Positions 43,585 through 52,144 of a DNA stretch of 64,000 nucleotides are shown here, piece after piece (position 1 is the first letter of the stretch; each line of letters begins with the position of its first letter). The notes under the pieces were generated by a model. It searched no databases and was not told the origin of the DNA. It saw nothing but the letters and a program-made list of their open reading frames with translations. A program made the translations under genes and the position numbers. The stretch is taken from assembly GCA_963765725.1 (NCBI GenBank), contig CAVXXI010000001.1:62001-126000 (forward strand), read 5' to 3'. This DNA is from DASQEH01 sp963765725 (GTDB lineage: Bacteria; Actinomycetota; Actinomycetes; Propionibacteriales; Nocardioidaceae).

Positions 43585-43616
43585 GTTCTTCGAGTCACGG
43601 GAGATCGTCGGAGGCG

Positions 43617-43634
43617 GCCTGCAGCTCAGCAGGC
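43617..43634. terminator. Possible bidirectional terminator hairpin
   Basis: GCCTGC-AGCTCA-GCAGGC is a perfect 6-bp stem with a 6-nt loop between the convergent wHTH and GNAT genes. There is no T-tract. Placement is its main support. Confidence 0.4.
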
Positions 43635-43659
43635 ACGCGAGGCTGCGACTTCGGGCTCC

Positions 43660-44166
43660 TCACGTACGAGAGGTGACTCGGAGGTCGCGCTCGTACGAAG
43701 TGCCCTGCTTGCCGCCGAGATGGGACGGGGCTGCGGCTCCGACCGCCACGAATCCAGCTTTCTCCAACACTCGGCGGGAAGCGGAGTTGGTGCTTGCTAC
43801 CGCTGCTCGCAGGGTGCCCAGCCCGTACCTCGTCGAGGCCAGGCGACACAGCTGCTTGACGGTGGCAGTCGCCAGACCCCGGCCGCTGGCGTGCTGCGCG
43901 ACCCGATAGCCCAGGTTTGCGGCACCGTGGTCGAGGTCGTACAGATTGAACCTGCCGAGCACCGAGCCGTCCTCGGCGAGGAGCACGTGGAAGGCACAGG
44001 CACCGGTCTCCTGCTCGGCGAGGAGCGTGTCGAAGTGCTCGGTGAACTTCTCGTAGAACTCGTCGCCACGGTCGGAGACGGCAGCCGCGAAGTAGGCACG
44101 GTTCTCCACCTCGAAGGCCAAGACGGCCGCGGCATGGTCGGCGCACAGCCGTCGCAGCTCGGGCAC
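43660..44166 (-). CDS. GNAT-family N-acetyltransferase
   Basis: The protein has 168 residues from ATG 44166. GNAT order is clear: MPELRRLCADHAAAVLAFE, FHVLLAEDGSVLGRFNLYDL, NLGYRVAQHASGRGLATATV (the acetyl-CoA loop QHASGRGLA) and LRAAVASTNSASRRVLEKAG. It resembles the RimJ/RimL-type branch that acetylates amino groups of proteins or small molecules. The acceptor is unknown. Confidence 0.88.
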   Translation of the reverse strand: MPELRRLCADHAAAVLAFEVENRAYFAAAVSDRGDEFYEKFTEHFDTLLAEQETGACAFHVLLAEDGSVLGRFNLYDLDHGAANLGYRVAQHASGRGLATATVKQLCRLASTRYGLGTLRAAVASTNSASRRVLEKAGFVAVGAAAPSHLGGKQGTSYERDLRVTSRT

Positions 44167-44595
44167 CTGTCGAATCTACTGCGGCCAGAACTCGGTCGCG
44201 TCCGTCCTTGCTGGTGAGTGGGTGAGCCTGCCAAGCACGGCGCCGCGATCTTCGATCGGTTCTTCACCGAGGTCGGCGACGGCGAAGATCTGACGGCGGC
44301 CGATGAGGGGTACCTGGCATAGTGCGGTCGGGAACTCGGGCCATTGCTCGCCTCCATGAGGACGGACCACGCTCCGCAACGTTTCACGTCACGCCGCCTT
44401 GCGCGAGTGGAACCTGTGTCACCGCCGTGTCCGCCTAGCGCAGCGACAGATGCGGAGCCGTCCCCGGGGGGCCGGGCAAGGGCAGGCGGGCGGTCCTCGG
44501 CGCTCGGAGATCCCGTGGCGTCGGGGCGCTATTGACGGTCCCCGCCGGGCACCATAGATTACGGCAGGAAACCTACCAGTGGAGAGGCAACCTGT
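44167..44595. other. Intergenic region upstream of the sugar cluster
   Basis: About 430 bp between divergent GNAT and ROK genes. I see no convincing gene; a 67-codon minus frame at 44176-44379 is open but resembles nothing. The final 60 bp include CATAGATTACGG, a possible -10, and GGAGAGG before the ROK start, so the ROK/kinase promoter is probably here. Confidence 0.4.
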
Positions 44596-45783
44596 GTGAC
44601 AGGCATCCCTGGCAGACCGAGCGTGCTGCGCGCGATGAACGACCGCATTGTCGTGGAGCTGATGTTGGAACGGGGGCCGCTGTCGCGTTCACAGGTCGTC
44701 CAGCTCTCCGGCCTCTCCAAGCCGACGGCCGCTGAGATCCTGAGCCGCCTGGTCGCCGACGGCCTGGTGACCCAGCGCGGGACCAGCAGTGGCTTACGCG
44801 GACCGAGCGCGCAGCTGTACTACGTCAACGAGGACTCCGGATTCGTCTGCGGGGTGAATGCGGAGGAGGAACGCGTGACCGGCGTCGTCGCGGACATCAC
44901 CGGCGGCACGCGCGGCCGGGCCTCGATGACCTCGGACTTCACCCGCGGGCAGGACCCGGTGTCGGCGATCCGCCAGGTTGTCCGTGTCGCCGCCCGCCGC
45001 GCGCACGTTCCGATGCGGTCCCTGCGCCACATCGTCGTCGGCATCCCCGGCGCCTACGATCCCGGTTGCGACAGCGTGACCTACGCAGGACATCTGCCGG
45101 GTTGGGAGACGCCCGGAGTGGTGGACCGTCTACGCCGGGCGTTCGGGGTCGCGCTCACGGTCGAGAACGACGCCAACCTGGCCGCGGTCGGGGAGCGGAC
45201 CCGCGGCTGCGCGAGCGGGGTGGACACCTTCGCCCTGCTGTGGGTCGCCGAGGGTCTGGGGCTCGCTGTCCACTTCGGCGGTGGCCTGTACGAAGGCGCC
45301 ACCGGTGGGGCGGGAGAAGTGGGGTACATGCCGGTCGGCGGTCGTTCGGTGACCTTCCAGGACTCCGTCGGCGCCAGCGCGGTGCTCGAGTTGGCGCGTC
45401 GGCACGGGCTGATCGGCGAAACCGCCGACGCGGTTGTCGCCAAGGCCGTCGGTGACCCCGGCCGACAACCGTTCCTGATGGAGCTGGCCGAGCGGCTCGC
45501 CACCGGCGTTGCCACGATCGTCGCGGTGCTCGACCCGCCGCTCCTCGTGCTCGGCGGGGCCACCTGCCTGGCCGGTGGCGAGCTCCTGCTGGAGCTGACG
45601 AGCCGGAAGCTCGGCGAGATGTCGCCGTTCCGCACCCGGCTGGCGTTGAGCGCCGTGAAGGACAACCCCGTACTGGCCGGGGCGCAGGACCTCTCCGTCG
45701 CGTACGGGCGCCAGGACCTGTTCGGCGAGCTGAGCTCGCGGCCATGGACGCCGATGTCACCGGCTACGTGGGTGCCGGCATGA
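44596..45783 (+). CDS. ROK-family transcriptional regulator
   Basis: The protein has 395 residues from GTG 44596, behind GGAGAGG. The N-terminal winged helix is NDRIVVELMLERGPLSRSQV, VQLSGLSKPTAAEILSRLV. The ROK domain follows: RHIVVGIPGAYDP, LTVENDANLAAVGERTRG and GGAGEVGYMPVGG. The CxCGxxGC zinc motif of sugar-kinase-type ROK proteins is absent after GEVGYMPVGG, as in many pure repressors. It is the first gene of the sugar cluster, upstream of the BadF-type kinase, and the likely regulator of the ABC/GH4/deacetylase genes. The effector is probably an amino sugar or its phosphate (inference). Confidence 0.88.
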   Translation: MTGIPGRPSVLRAMNDRIVVELMLERGPLSRSQVVQLSGLSKPTAAEILSRLVADGLVTQRGTSSGLRGPSAQLYYVNEDSGFVCGVNAEEERVTGVVADITGGTRGRASMTSDFTRGQDPVSAIRQVVRVAARRAHVPMRSLRHIVVGIPGAYDPGCDSVTYAGHLPGWETPGVVDRLRRAFGVALTVENDANLAAVGERTRGCASGVDTFALLWVAEGLGLAVHFGGGLYEGATGGAGEVGYMPVGGRSVTFQDSVGASAVLELARRHGLIGETADAVVAKAVGDPGRQPFLMELAERLATGVATIVAVLDPPLLVLGGATCLAGGELLLELTSRKLGEMSPFRTRLALSAVKDNPVLAGAQDLSVAYGRQDLFGELSSRPWTPMSPATWVPA

Positions 45784-45837
45784 GACCAGCACCGGAGTAC
45801 TGCTGGCCGAGAGCACGTCGTACACGCGAGTTGGTCC

Positions 45838-46848
45838 GTGCCCGGCTCCGGTGAAGCGGCGTACCCGGCCGTCCTCGCGATCGACGGTGGGAACAGCAAG
45901 ACCGACGTCGTCTTGGTCTCCGAGTCCGGGCACGTGCTCGCGCACGTGCGTGGGCCCGGCTCGTCGCCTCATCACCTCGGCGTCGAAGGCTCCGCGCTTC
46001 TGCTCGACGACCTCGTCAGGCAGGCGGCGAGTCTTGCAGGGATCGCCGAGCCTCGGGGTTGTGCGGACCACGCTGGTGTCTATCTCGCCGGTGTCGACAT
46101 CCCGGTGGAGTCGGAGTGGATCAAGGCCGCCATCTTCGCCAAGGGCTGGGCCCCGAGCCTGGTCGTCGAGAACGACACCATGGCCCTGCTCCGTGCCGGT
46201 ACGGATGATCCCAACGCCGTCGTGGTGGTCTGTGGGGCCGGAATCAACTGTGCCGGAGTGGCCGAGGACGGCCGGAAGGTGAGGTTCCCGTCCCTGGGAC
46301 GGATCTCCGGCGACTGGGGAGGCGGGCAGGCGCTCGGCGAGGAGGCGTTGTGGTGGGCGGCTCGCGCGGACGACGGTCGAGCAGGGAGCACCGTGTTCCA
46401 GACCCTCATCCCTCGCCACTTCGGGCGAGACGACCTCAACGCGGTGATCGAGGATCTCCACTTCGGACGCACGGACGAGGAGGATCTCGGCGAGCTCGCG
46501 CCCACGGTGCTGTCGGCGGCCTCACAGCTGGGCGACGAGGTCGCCATCGGCATCGTGCGGCGCCTGGCCGAGGAGGTCGTCATCCTGGCCGTGACCGCCC
46601 TGCGGAAGCTCGACCTGCTGGTCCATCCGGCGGCCGTCGTACTTGGTGGTGGCGTCCTGACCGGCTCCGATCCGCTGTTGCACCGGTTCATCCGGGACGG
46701 CCTGACGGCTGCGGCCCCTCAGGCGGTGATCCGCCTCACCACGGTCCCACCCGTCGTGGGCGCAGCGCTGCTGGGCCTCGACCGGCTCGGGGCGACGGAC
46801 GAGGCCGAGCGTCGGCTCCGTGAGGGTTTCTCGATACACACGGGTTGA
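45838..46848 (+). CDS. BadF/BadG-type ATPase, probable N-acetylglucosamine kinase
   Basis: The protein has 336 residues from GTG 45838. It belongs to the ASKHA sugar-kinase fold: phosphate-1 motif VLAIDGGNSKTDVVLVSE, AGVDIPVESEWIKAA, LVVENDTMALLRAGTDDPNA, VVVVCGAGINCAGV and the adenosine motif AAVVLGGGVLTG. BadF/BcrA-like proteins outside benzoate metabolism are mostly GlcNAc kinases. Beside a ROK regulator, a CUT1 transporter and a GH4 phosphoglycosidase, a role phosphorylating an imported amino sugar or disaccharide is well motivated but not proven. Confidence 0.82.
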   Translation: MPGSGEAAYPAVLAIDGGNSKTDVVLVSESGHVLAHVRGPGSSPHHLGVEGSALLLDDLVRQAASLAGIAEPRGCADHAGVYLAGVDIPVESEWIKAAIFAKGWAPSLVVENDTMALLRAGTDDPNAVVVVCGAGINCAGVAEDGRKVRFPSLGRISGDWGGGQALGEEALWWAARADDGRAGSTVFQTLIPRHFGRDDLNAVIEDLHFGRTDEEDLGELAPTVLSAASQLGDEVAIGIVRRLAEEVVILAVTALRKLDLLVHPAAVVLGGGVLTGSDPLLHRFIRDGLTAAAPQAVIRLTTVPPVVGAALLGLDRLGATDEAERRLREGFSIHTG

Positions 46849-46875
46849 CCCCTGGGGCACGGCCCGATCCGGGGC

Positions 46876-47694
46876 TCAGCCCTTGACGCCGGTCAGCGTG
46901 ACACCCTCGATGAAGACCTTCTGCGTCAGCAGGAACAAGATGATGACGGGCAGCAGGAACAAGAGGGACGCCGCCATCTGGACGTTCCACAGCACGCCGT
47001 AGTGGACCTCGACAGCATTCGACAACTGCGACAGGGCCACGGCGAAGGTGGTCTGGTTGGAGTTGCCGGTGTAGATGAGGGGGTCGAAGAAGTCGTTCCA
47101 GGCGTACAGGAACTGGAAGAGCGCGATGGCCGCGATCGCCGGCTTCGCCAGCGGGATCACGACATGCCTGAGGATGCCGAAGTCGCTCGCGCCCTCCACT
47201 CGGGCGGCATCGGTGAGCTCGGCGGGGATCGTCGCGAAGAACTGACGCAGCAGGAAGATCGAAAAGGCGTCACCGAAGAACGCCGGGACGATGAGCGGCT
47301 TCAGGCTGCCGATCCACCCCAGCTTCACGAAGATCACGTAGAGCGGGACGCTGGTGACCTGCGCTGGCAACATCATGGTGGCGAGGATGAGGACGAAGAC
47401 GAACTGGCGCCCCCGCCACTCGATACGCGACAAGGCATACGCGACGGGCACGCTCGAGACCACGACGCCGATCGTCGACAGGCCCGCGTACAGCAGCGTG
47501 TTGAGGGCGTAGCGGACGATCGGGAACAGGGTGGAGACCTCGGAGAAGTTCGACCAGACGAAGGGGCTGGGCCACAGATCCGAGGACAGGGCCTGACGCT
47601 TCGACATCAGCGCCGTCGCGACGATGAAGAAGAACGGGGTCAGGAAGAATGCGGCCAGGACGATCGCAAGTGTGTGGTTGAGGGCGAGGTTCAT
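46876..47694 (-). CDS. CUT1 sugar ABC transporter permease (MalG/UgpE type)
   Basis: About 272 residues from ATG 47694 with six helices. The EAA loop is present: ELTDAARVEGASDFGILRHV then VIPLAKPAIAA. ATMMLPAQVTSVPLYVIFVK is the typical MalG third helix. The start is uncertain: AAGGAGG lies at the 3' end of the preceding permease gene about 95 bp upstream, but no standard in-frame start follows it closely, so an unusual start codon or coupled translation is possible. It is the last gene of the solute-binding protein/permease operon. Confidence 0.9.
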   Translation of the reverse strand: MNLALNHTLAIVLAAFFLTPFFFIVATALMSKRQALSSDLWPSPFVWSNFSEVSTLFPIVRYALNTLLYAGLSTIGVVVSSVPVAYALSRIEWRGRQFVFVLILATMMLPAQVTSVPLYVIFVKLGWIGSLKPLIVPAFFGDAFSIFLLRQFFATIPAELTDAARVEGASDFGILRHVVIPLAKPAIAAIALFQFLYAWNDFFDPLIYTGNSNQTTFAVALSQLSNAVEVHYGVLWNVQMAASLLFLLPVIILFLLTQKVFIEGVTLTGVKG

Positions 47695-47780
47695 CAACCG
47701 CCTGCGCCGGACGGCTGGGGTCCGCGGACGGGGGACGGCGTCGGCGGTCGTGGTGTTCGCACGTACCGACGTGATCTCGG

Positions 47781-48746
47781 CTATTTCAGGCCTCCTTGGT
47801 AGTGCACCCAGCGACGAGACGTGCGGATCAGCAGCAGGGTCCAGACCATGATGATGAGGAAGAGCACCCACGCCAGCGCGGAGGCGTATCCCATGTGGAA
47901 GTACGCGAAGCCCTGCTGGTACAGCCAGATCCCGTAGAAGAGAAGAGAGCCTTGCGGGTCGCCGAGGCTCCCCGAGCCGCCGGCCGCGACGTAGGCCTCG
48001 GTGAAGTACTGGAACCCGTAGATCACCCCGATGACCAGCGAGAAGAAGATGACGGGCGAGATCATCGGCAGTGTCACGAACCTGAAGCGCTGCCACGCGT
48101 TGGCACCCTCCACTTCGGCCGCCTCGTACAGCGAGCGCGGCACGTCGAGAAGCGACGCCAGGAAGATGATCATCGTGTTGCCGATGCCCCACATCGCCAG
48201 CAGCACCAGGCCGGGCTTGGACGTGCTGGGGTCGTGGAACCACAGCGGCTGCGGCAGGTGTAAGAAGCCCAGCATCCGGTCGATCGGGCCCGACGGGTTC
48301 AGCAGGAACAGGAACCCCAGGGTGGCCGCGACGGCCGGCACCATCGTCGGTGCGAAGAAGATCGTGCGGTAGATGCTCGCGCCGCGGCCCTGTACGCGGG
48401 TCAGGACCATCGCGGTCGCCATCGCGAAGATCACCTGGATGGGAGTGGAGATCACGACAATCCACACGGTGTTCCGCATGGCCAGCCAGAACGACGGGTC
48501 GTTCGTGAACATGTACTTGTAATTGCTGAGCCCTGTCCACCGGGGCTGGCTCAGGAGGTCGTACTGCGTGAACGAGAAGTAGAGGCTGGCCAGCATCGGG
48601 TACAGGTAGAAGAGGAAGAAGCCGACCGCCCAGGGCGACATGAAGGCCGCGACCACGAGATAGCGCCGCATCGTCGCACGCCGGCGACCCGCCCTGCGCC
48701 GTGGGCTCGGCGCCGGCGCCGCCTCCTCCTGTACTCGGGTGCTCAC
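47781..48746 (-). CDS. CUT1 sugar ABC transporter permease (MalF/UgpA type)
   Basis: About 321 residues from GTG 48746 (reading VSTRVQEEAAPAPSPRRRAG). Six helices after a basic N-terminus: LVVAAFMSPWAVGFFLFYLY is helix 1, and the EAA loop is SLYEAAEVEGANAWQRFRFV with TLPMISPVIFF. It would form the heterodimeric membrane channel with the 46876 gene, energised by the MalK-type ATPase at 52145. It begins 5 bp after the binding-protein gene ends. Confidence 0.92.
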   Translation of the reverse strand: MSTRVQEEAAPAPSPRRRAGRRRATMRRYLVVAAFMSPWAVGFFLFYLYPMLASLYFSFTQYDLLSQPRWTGLSNYKYMFTNDPSFWLAMRNTVWIVVISTPIQVIFAMATAMVLTRVQGRGASIYRTIFFAPTMVPAVAATLGFLFLLNPSGPIDRMLGFLHLPQPLWFHDPSTSKPGLVLLAMWGIGNTMIIFLASLLDVPRSLYEAAEVEGANAWQRFRFVTLPMISPVIFFSLVIGVIYGFQYFTEAYVAAGGSGSLGDPQGSLLFYGIWLYQQGFAYFHMGYASALAWVLFLIIMVWTLLLIRTSRRWVHYQGGLK

Positions 48747-48751
48747 GACGG

Positions 48752-50092
48752 CTAGCCGCCGAGCTGTGCTTGGCTGTCGATCTGCTGAGCCACGCCGTTC
48801 AGGCCCGAGTCGACCGACCCGCCGTTCCCGGCGAGGTACTTCCCGAGCCACTGGGTGAAGGTGTCGACGTCGGCCGTGCCGAGTGGGGTCAGCTGCTTGT
48901 ACCGCGACTTGGGGTCAGCGAAGATCCGCATGAAGACCTTGAAGTGGGCGTCACTCGTCAGCTTTGGGTCTTTGAGAGCACCGTAGGTCGTCGGCACGTT
49001 CTTGAGGGCCTCCGCGAGGGTCGACACGGCGGACGTGTTCGTCGTCAGGTACTTGACGACCTCCCAGGAGTCCGCCGGGTGGCTGGTTCCGCGCGGGATG
49101 CCGACGATCGTCCCCCCGATCTGGCCGAGTCCGTACGAGCTGCTCACCGAGTCGGCGACCGGGAAGGGCGCGGTGGCGTACGGCACCTTTGACTGGTCCG
49201 CCTGGATCGAGGCGACCCGCCACTCCCCGTCCAGCGTCATGGCGACCTTGCCCTGCTCGAAGGCGTTCGAGGTCGACCACTCCGAGTCCGGCCCTCCCAG
49301 GGCCGCGAAGAACTTCGTCAGCTTGTCGAACCCGTAGAAGTCGACGAACTGCTTCTGCCACGAGACCAGAGCCTTCCAGGCCGGGTCGGAGGCGAGCGCT
49401 GACTTTCCGTCGCCCGTGTACCACTGGGCGTTGGACCACACGCCGTTCTCCAGCTGAGGTGTCTCGTAGAAGTTGCTCAGGGGGACGAAACCGGCGACCT
49501 TGATGGAGCCGTCGGGGTTGAACGTGGTCAGCTTCTTCGCGTCGGCGAACAGCTCGGAGTACGTCCGCGGCGGAGTGGTGATGCCGGCCTGCCGAAGGAG
49601 TTGCGTGTTGTAGTAGAGGCCGTACGCGTCGCTGAGCAGCGGCAGGGCGACCTGCTTGCCCTGGTAGCTGGTGTAGTCGAGGGCGTTCGAGACGATCAGC
49701 TTGCTCACGTCGGTGTGGTCGGACTGGATGTACGGGTTCAGGTCGATCCAGGCCCCGCTCTGTCCGTACTTGGCGACGTCGTCCGGGCCGACCTCCATCG
49801 CGACATCGGGCGCGGTGCCACTGTTGATGCCCCGCTGGATGTCTGTCAGCTGCTTGCCGCCCGTGACGTTGACCGTGATCCACGGAGCAGAGCTGTGCAA
49901 TCCCTTGAGCGCGCCCTTGAACGTGTTGAGCTCTCTGCCCGTGAAGAACGTCCAGACGTTCAGCGTCACTGGCTTGTGCGAGCTCTTCTGCACGGGAGCC
50001 TGACTGTTGCTGGTGGGGGCGGTGCATGCCGCGACGGCTACGGCTGTCGTGACGAGGAACGCCAACCGCCCTGCCTTGCCAGTGGGTTTCAC
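48752..50092 (-). CDS. Sugar ABC transporter solute-binding lipoprotein
   Basis: The protein has 446 residues. Lipoprotein signal peptide with VAAC (Cys23). A type 1 extracellular solute-binding protein of the maltose/oligosaccharide group: VTLNVWTFFTGRELNTFKGA, INSGTAPDVAMEVGPDDVAK, VALPLLSDAYGLYYNTQLLR and FEQGKVAMTLDGEWRVASI. It would deliver an oligosaccharide to the two permeases just downstream. It is preceded by the GH4 gene with a 25-bp gap. The ligand cannot be predicted, but the neighbours suggest a beta-linked glucoside or chito-oligosaccharide. Confidence 0.92.
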   Translation of the reverse strand: MKPTGKAGRLAFLVTTAVAVAACTAPTSNSQAPVQKSSHKPVTLNVWTFFTGRELNTFKGALKGLHSSAPWITVNVTGGKQLTDIQRGINSGTAPDVAMEVGPDDVAKYGQSGAWIDLNPYIQSDHTDVSKLIVSNALDYTSYQGKQVALPLLSDAYGLYYNTQLLRQAGITTPPRTYSELFADAKKLTTFNPDGSIKVAGFVPLSNFYETPQLENGVWSNAQWYTGDGKSALASDPAWKALVSWQKQFVDFYGFDKLTKFFAALGGPDSEWSTSNAFEQGKVAMTLDGEWRVASIQADQSKVPYATAPFPVADSVSSSYGLGQIGGTIVGIPRGTSHPADSWEVVKYLTTNTSAVSTLAEALKNVPTTYGALKDPKLTSDAHFKVFMRIFADPKSRYKQLTPLGTADVDTFTQWLGKYLAGNGGSVDSGLNGVAQQIDSQAQLGG

Positions 50093-50117
50093 GGTGACGG
50101 ACTCCCTTCGTGGGCCA

Positions 50118-51395
50118 TCAGGATCCGGAGAATCGAGGAAGCGCCGAACTGTTGGTGTGGAGGATATCTGCGAGCAGAGGCTCCGCCACTGCGTAATCGG
50201 CGACCAGGGGGTTCGCCATCAGCGCCTTCAATGCCGCTGTTCGGCTTCCCGACACGGCGGCCTCGACGGTGAGCATCTCGTACGCCTTCACCTGCTGTAC
50301 GAGCCCGAGCATCTCCGGTGCGAGCGGCTCGAACTTCAGCGGATGCGCGCCCTTCGCGTCGACGGTGCACGAGACCTCGACGACGGCCTCAGCCGGGAGA
50401 CCGGGAATGGCGCCGTCGTTTCGTACGTCGACCACCTGGACATCGCCGGTGTCCGCGGACAGTGAGGCCATCAGCTCGGTCGCCGCCTCGCTGTAGTACG
50501 CACCGCCCCGCTGGGCGAGGAGGTCGGGCTTGGAGTCGAGCGTCGGGTCGCGGTACATCGAGAACAGCTGCCGCTCGATCTCCATCACCTCCTCGGCTCG
50601 GGTAGGGCCCTGCTGCTGCTCCTGGAGGACGGCTCTGGTCATGTAGTAGTAGCGCAGGTAGTACGACGGCACCGTCCCGGAGAGCTCGAGCAGGTGCGAC
50701 GGGAGCTCGACCTCCTCGCTGAGGTCGTCCAGCGAGCCGCCCAAGATCTCGGGCAGGCGGTCGTGCCCGTCGACGAAGACGGCGCGCTCCCAGCTGAGGT
50801 GGTTGAGCCCGACATGCTCCAACCGGACCCGCGACGGCTCGACGCCGAACTGTTGGGCGAATTTCCGCTGGAAGCCGATTCCGACGTTGCACAGGCCGAC
50901 CGCGCGATGGCCATGGTCGGACAGGGCCTGGGTCACGATCCCGACCGGGTTGGTGAAGTCGACGAGCCACGCGTCCTTGGCGGCGTCTCGCTCCACCTGT
51001 TCGGCGATGTCCAGCAGCAGGGGAACGGTTCTGAGCGCCTTGGCGAAACCTCCCGCGCCGGTGGTCTCCTGACCGATACAGCCGTACCGAAGGGGCAGCG
51101 TCTCGTCACGCTGCCGCGCGGCCTGGCCACCCACGCGCAGCTGGACCACGACGAAGGACGCTCCCTGGACCGCGGCCTCGCGCGACGTGGTGACCGTCAG
51201 CGTGCCGTCCCAGTCACGCGCCGCCATCATCCGCTCGGCCAGGCTCCCGATGACCCCGAGGCGGTCGGCATCGATGTCGTGCAGGACGAGCTCGTCGATC
51301 GGGAGGCGGTCGCGGTGCTTGAGGAGGCCGTCGACCAGCTCGGGGGTATAGCTGCTTCCCGCACCTATCACGCAGACCTTCACTCCAGCGGCCAT
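50118..51395 (-). CDS. GH4 phospho-beta-glycosidase
   Basis: The protein has 425 residues from ATG 51395. It is an NAD+- and Mn2+-dependent glycosidase of family 4: dinucleotide motif VCVIGAGSSYTPEL, LVDFTNPVGIVTQAL, metal-binding Cys169 (LCNVG) and His199 (VGLNH). RVGGQAARQRDETLPLRYG is typical of 6-phospho-beta-glucosidases. Such enzymes cleave 6-phosphorylated disaccharides. No PTS gene is in the window, so the phosphate would have to come from the kinase at 45838. It is the first gene of the operon GH4-binding protein-permease-permease and is divergent from the deacetylase gene. Confidence 0.92.
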   Translation of the reverse strand: MAAGVKVCVIGAGSSYTPELVDGLLKHRDRLPIDELVLHDIDADRLGVIGSLAERMMAARDWDGTLTVTTSREAAVQGASFVVVQLRVGGQAARQRDETLPLRYGCIGQETTGAGGFAKALRTVPLLLDIAEQVERDAAKDAWLVDFTNPVGIVTQALSDHGHRAVGLCNVGIGFQRKFAQQFGVEPSRVRLEHVGLNHLSWERAVFVDGHDRLPEILGGSLDDLSEEVELPSHLLELSGTVPSYYLRYYYMTRAVLQEQQQGPTRAEEVMEIERQLFSMYRDPTLDSKPDLLAQRGGAYYSEAATELMASLSADTGDVQVVDVRNDGAIPGLPAEAVVEVSCTVDAKGAHPLKFEPLAPEMLGLVQQVKAYEMLTVEAAVSGSRTAALKALMANPLVADYAVAEPLLADILHTNSSALPRFSGS

Positions 51396-51444
51396 GACCG
51401 CGTACGCTAGCACCCCTGCGTTCAAACAGGAAGGATTCCTAGCA

Positions 51445-52092
51445 GTGGCTGAGGACTCCGCTGGGCAAGCGCCACCGGCCGCCGAGCGCGCCACGCGCAC
51501 GGTCCATCTCACGTTCGACGCCGAGCATCCTGACCAACGCCATCATCGCGGCGACGGAGCGGAAGTGCTGCTCGATGTGCTGGCGGCACACGGCGCGACC
51601 GCCACGTTCTTCCTGCAGGGACGATGGGCCTCGGCGAACCCGGCGACCGCCGGTCGGGTGGCTCGGGAAGGCCACACGATCGGCAGTCACTCCAACACGC
51701 ACCTGTACATGACGAGGCTGTCCGACAGCGGCCTCGTCGCCGAGGTCAGCGAGTCAGAGGATCGCATCCGCGAGGCCACGGGAGTGGACCCGCGGCCGTA
51801 CTTCCGCTGCCCGTACGGCGAGGGCCATGATGACGAGCGTGTCGTTGCCGCGCTCTCCGCGTTGCACTACCGGGTCGTCGGCTGGGACGTCGACCCACGT
51901 GACTGGGACCCGGAGCTGAACACCGACGACCTGGTCGCCGCTCTCGAGGACGGCCTGCAGCGTGCCCCCGAGAATCCGATCGTCTTGCTGCATACGTGGC
52001 CGGCGTGGACGTCTGCTGCCGTGGAGCGGCTGCTCGAGTGGGCCGGAGACACAGTGCGTTGGGCGCCGTTGACAGAAACGGTCCTCTTGTGA
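51445..52092 (+). CDS. Polysaccharide/chito-oligosaccharide deacetylase (CE4, NodB-like)
   Basis: The protein has 215 residues from GTG 51445, behind GGAAGGA; a frame opening at 51394 is longer but overlaps the divergent gene. CE4 motifs: HLTFDAEHPD, where Asp26 replaces the usual first Asp of TFDDG and the next residues are AE; HSNTH (His82, His86); and FRCPYGEG. VVGWDVDPRDWDPELN and PIVLLHTWP complete the domain. There is no signal peptide, so it is cytoplasmic and would act on imported oligosaccharides, for example removing N-acetyl from chitobiose-type sugars. It is divergent from GH4 and precedes the transporter ATPase. Confidence 0.87.
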   Translation: MAEDSAGQAPPAAERATRTVHLTFDAEHPDQRHHRGDGAEVLLDVLAAHGATATFFLQGRWASANPATAGRVAREGHTIGSHSNTHLYMTRLSDSGLVAEVSESEDRIREATGVDPRPYFRCPYGEGHDDERVVAALSALHYRVVGWDVDPRDWDPELNTDDLVAALEDGLQRAPENPIVLLHTWPAWTSAAVERLLEWAGDTVRWAPLTETVLL

Positions 52093-52144
52093 GGAAGGGT
52101 TGGTTCCGTGAGCCATACCGACGACAACTGCGATGGAGGGGTCG

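Noticed and set aside
46876..48540. Apparent 554-residue frame spanning both sugar permeases
   Set aside because: The upstream half is out of frame with the 47781-48746 permease and is nonsense; the real protein starts at about 47694.
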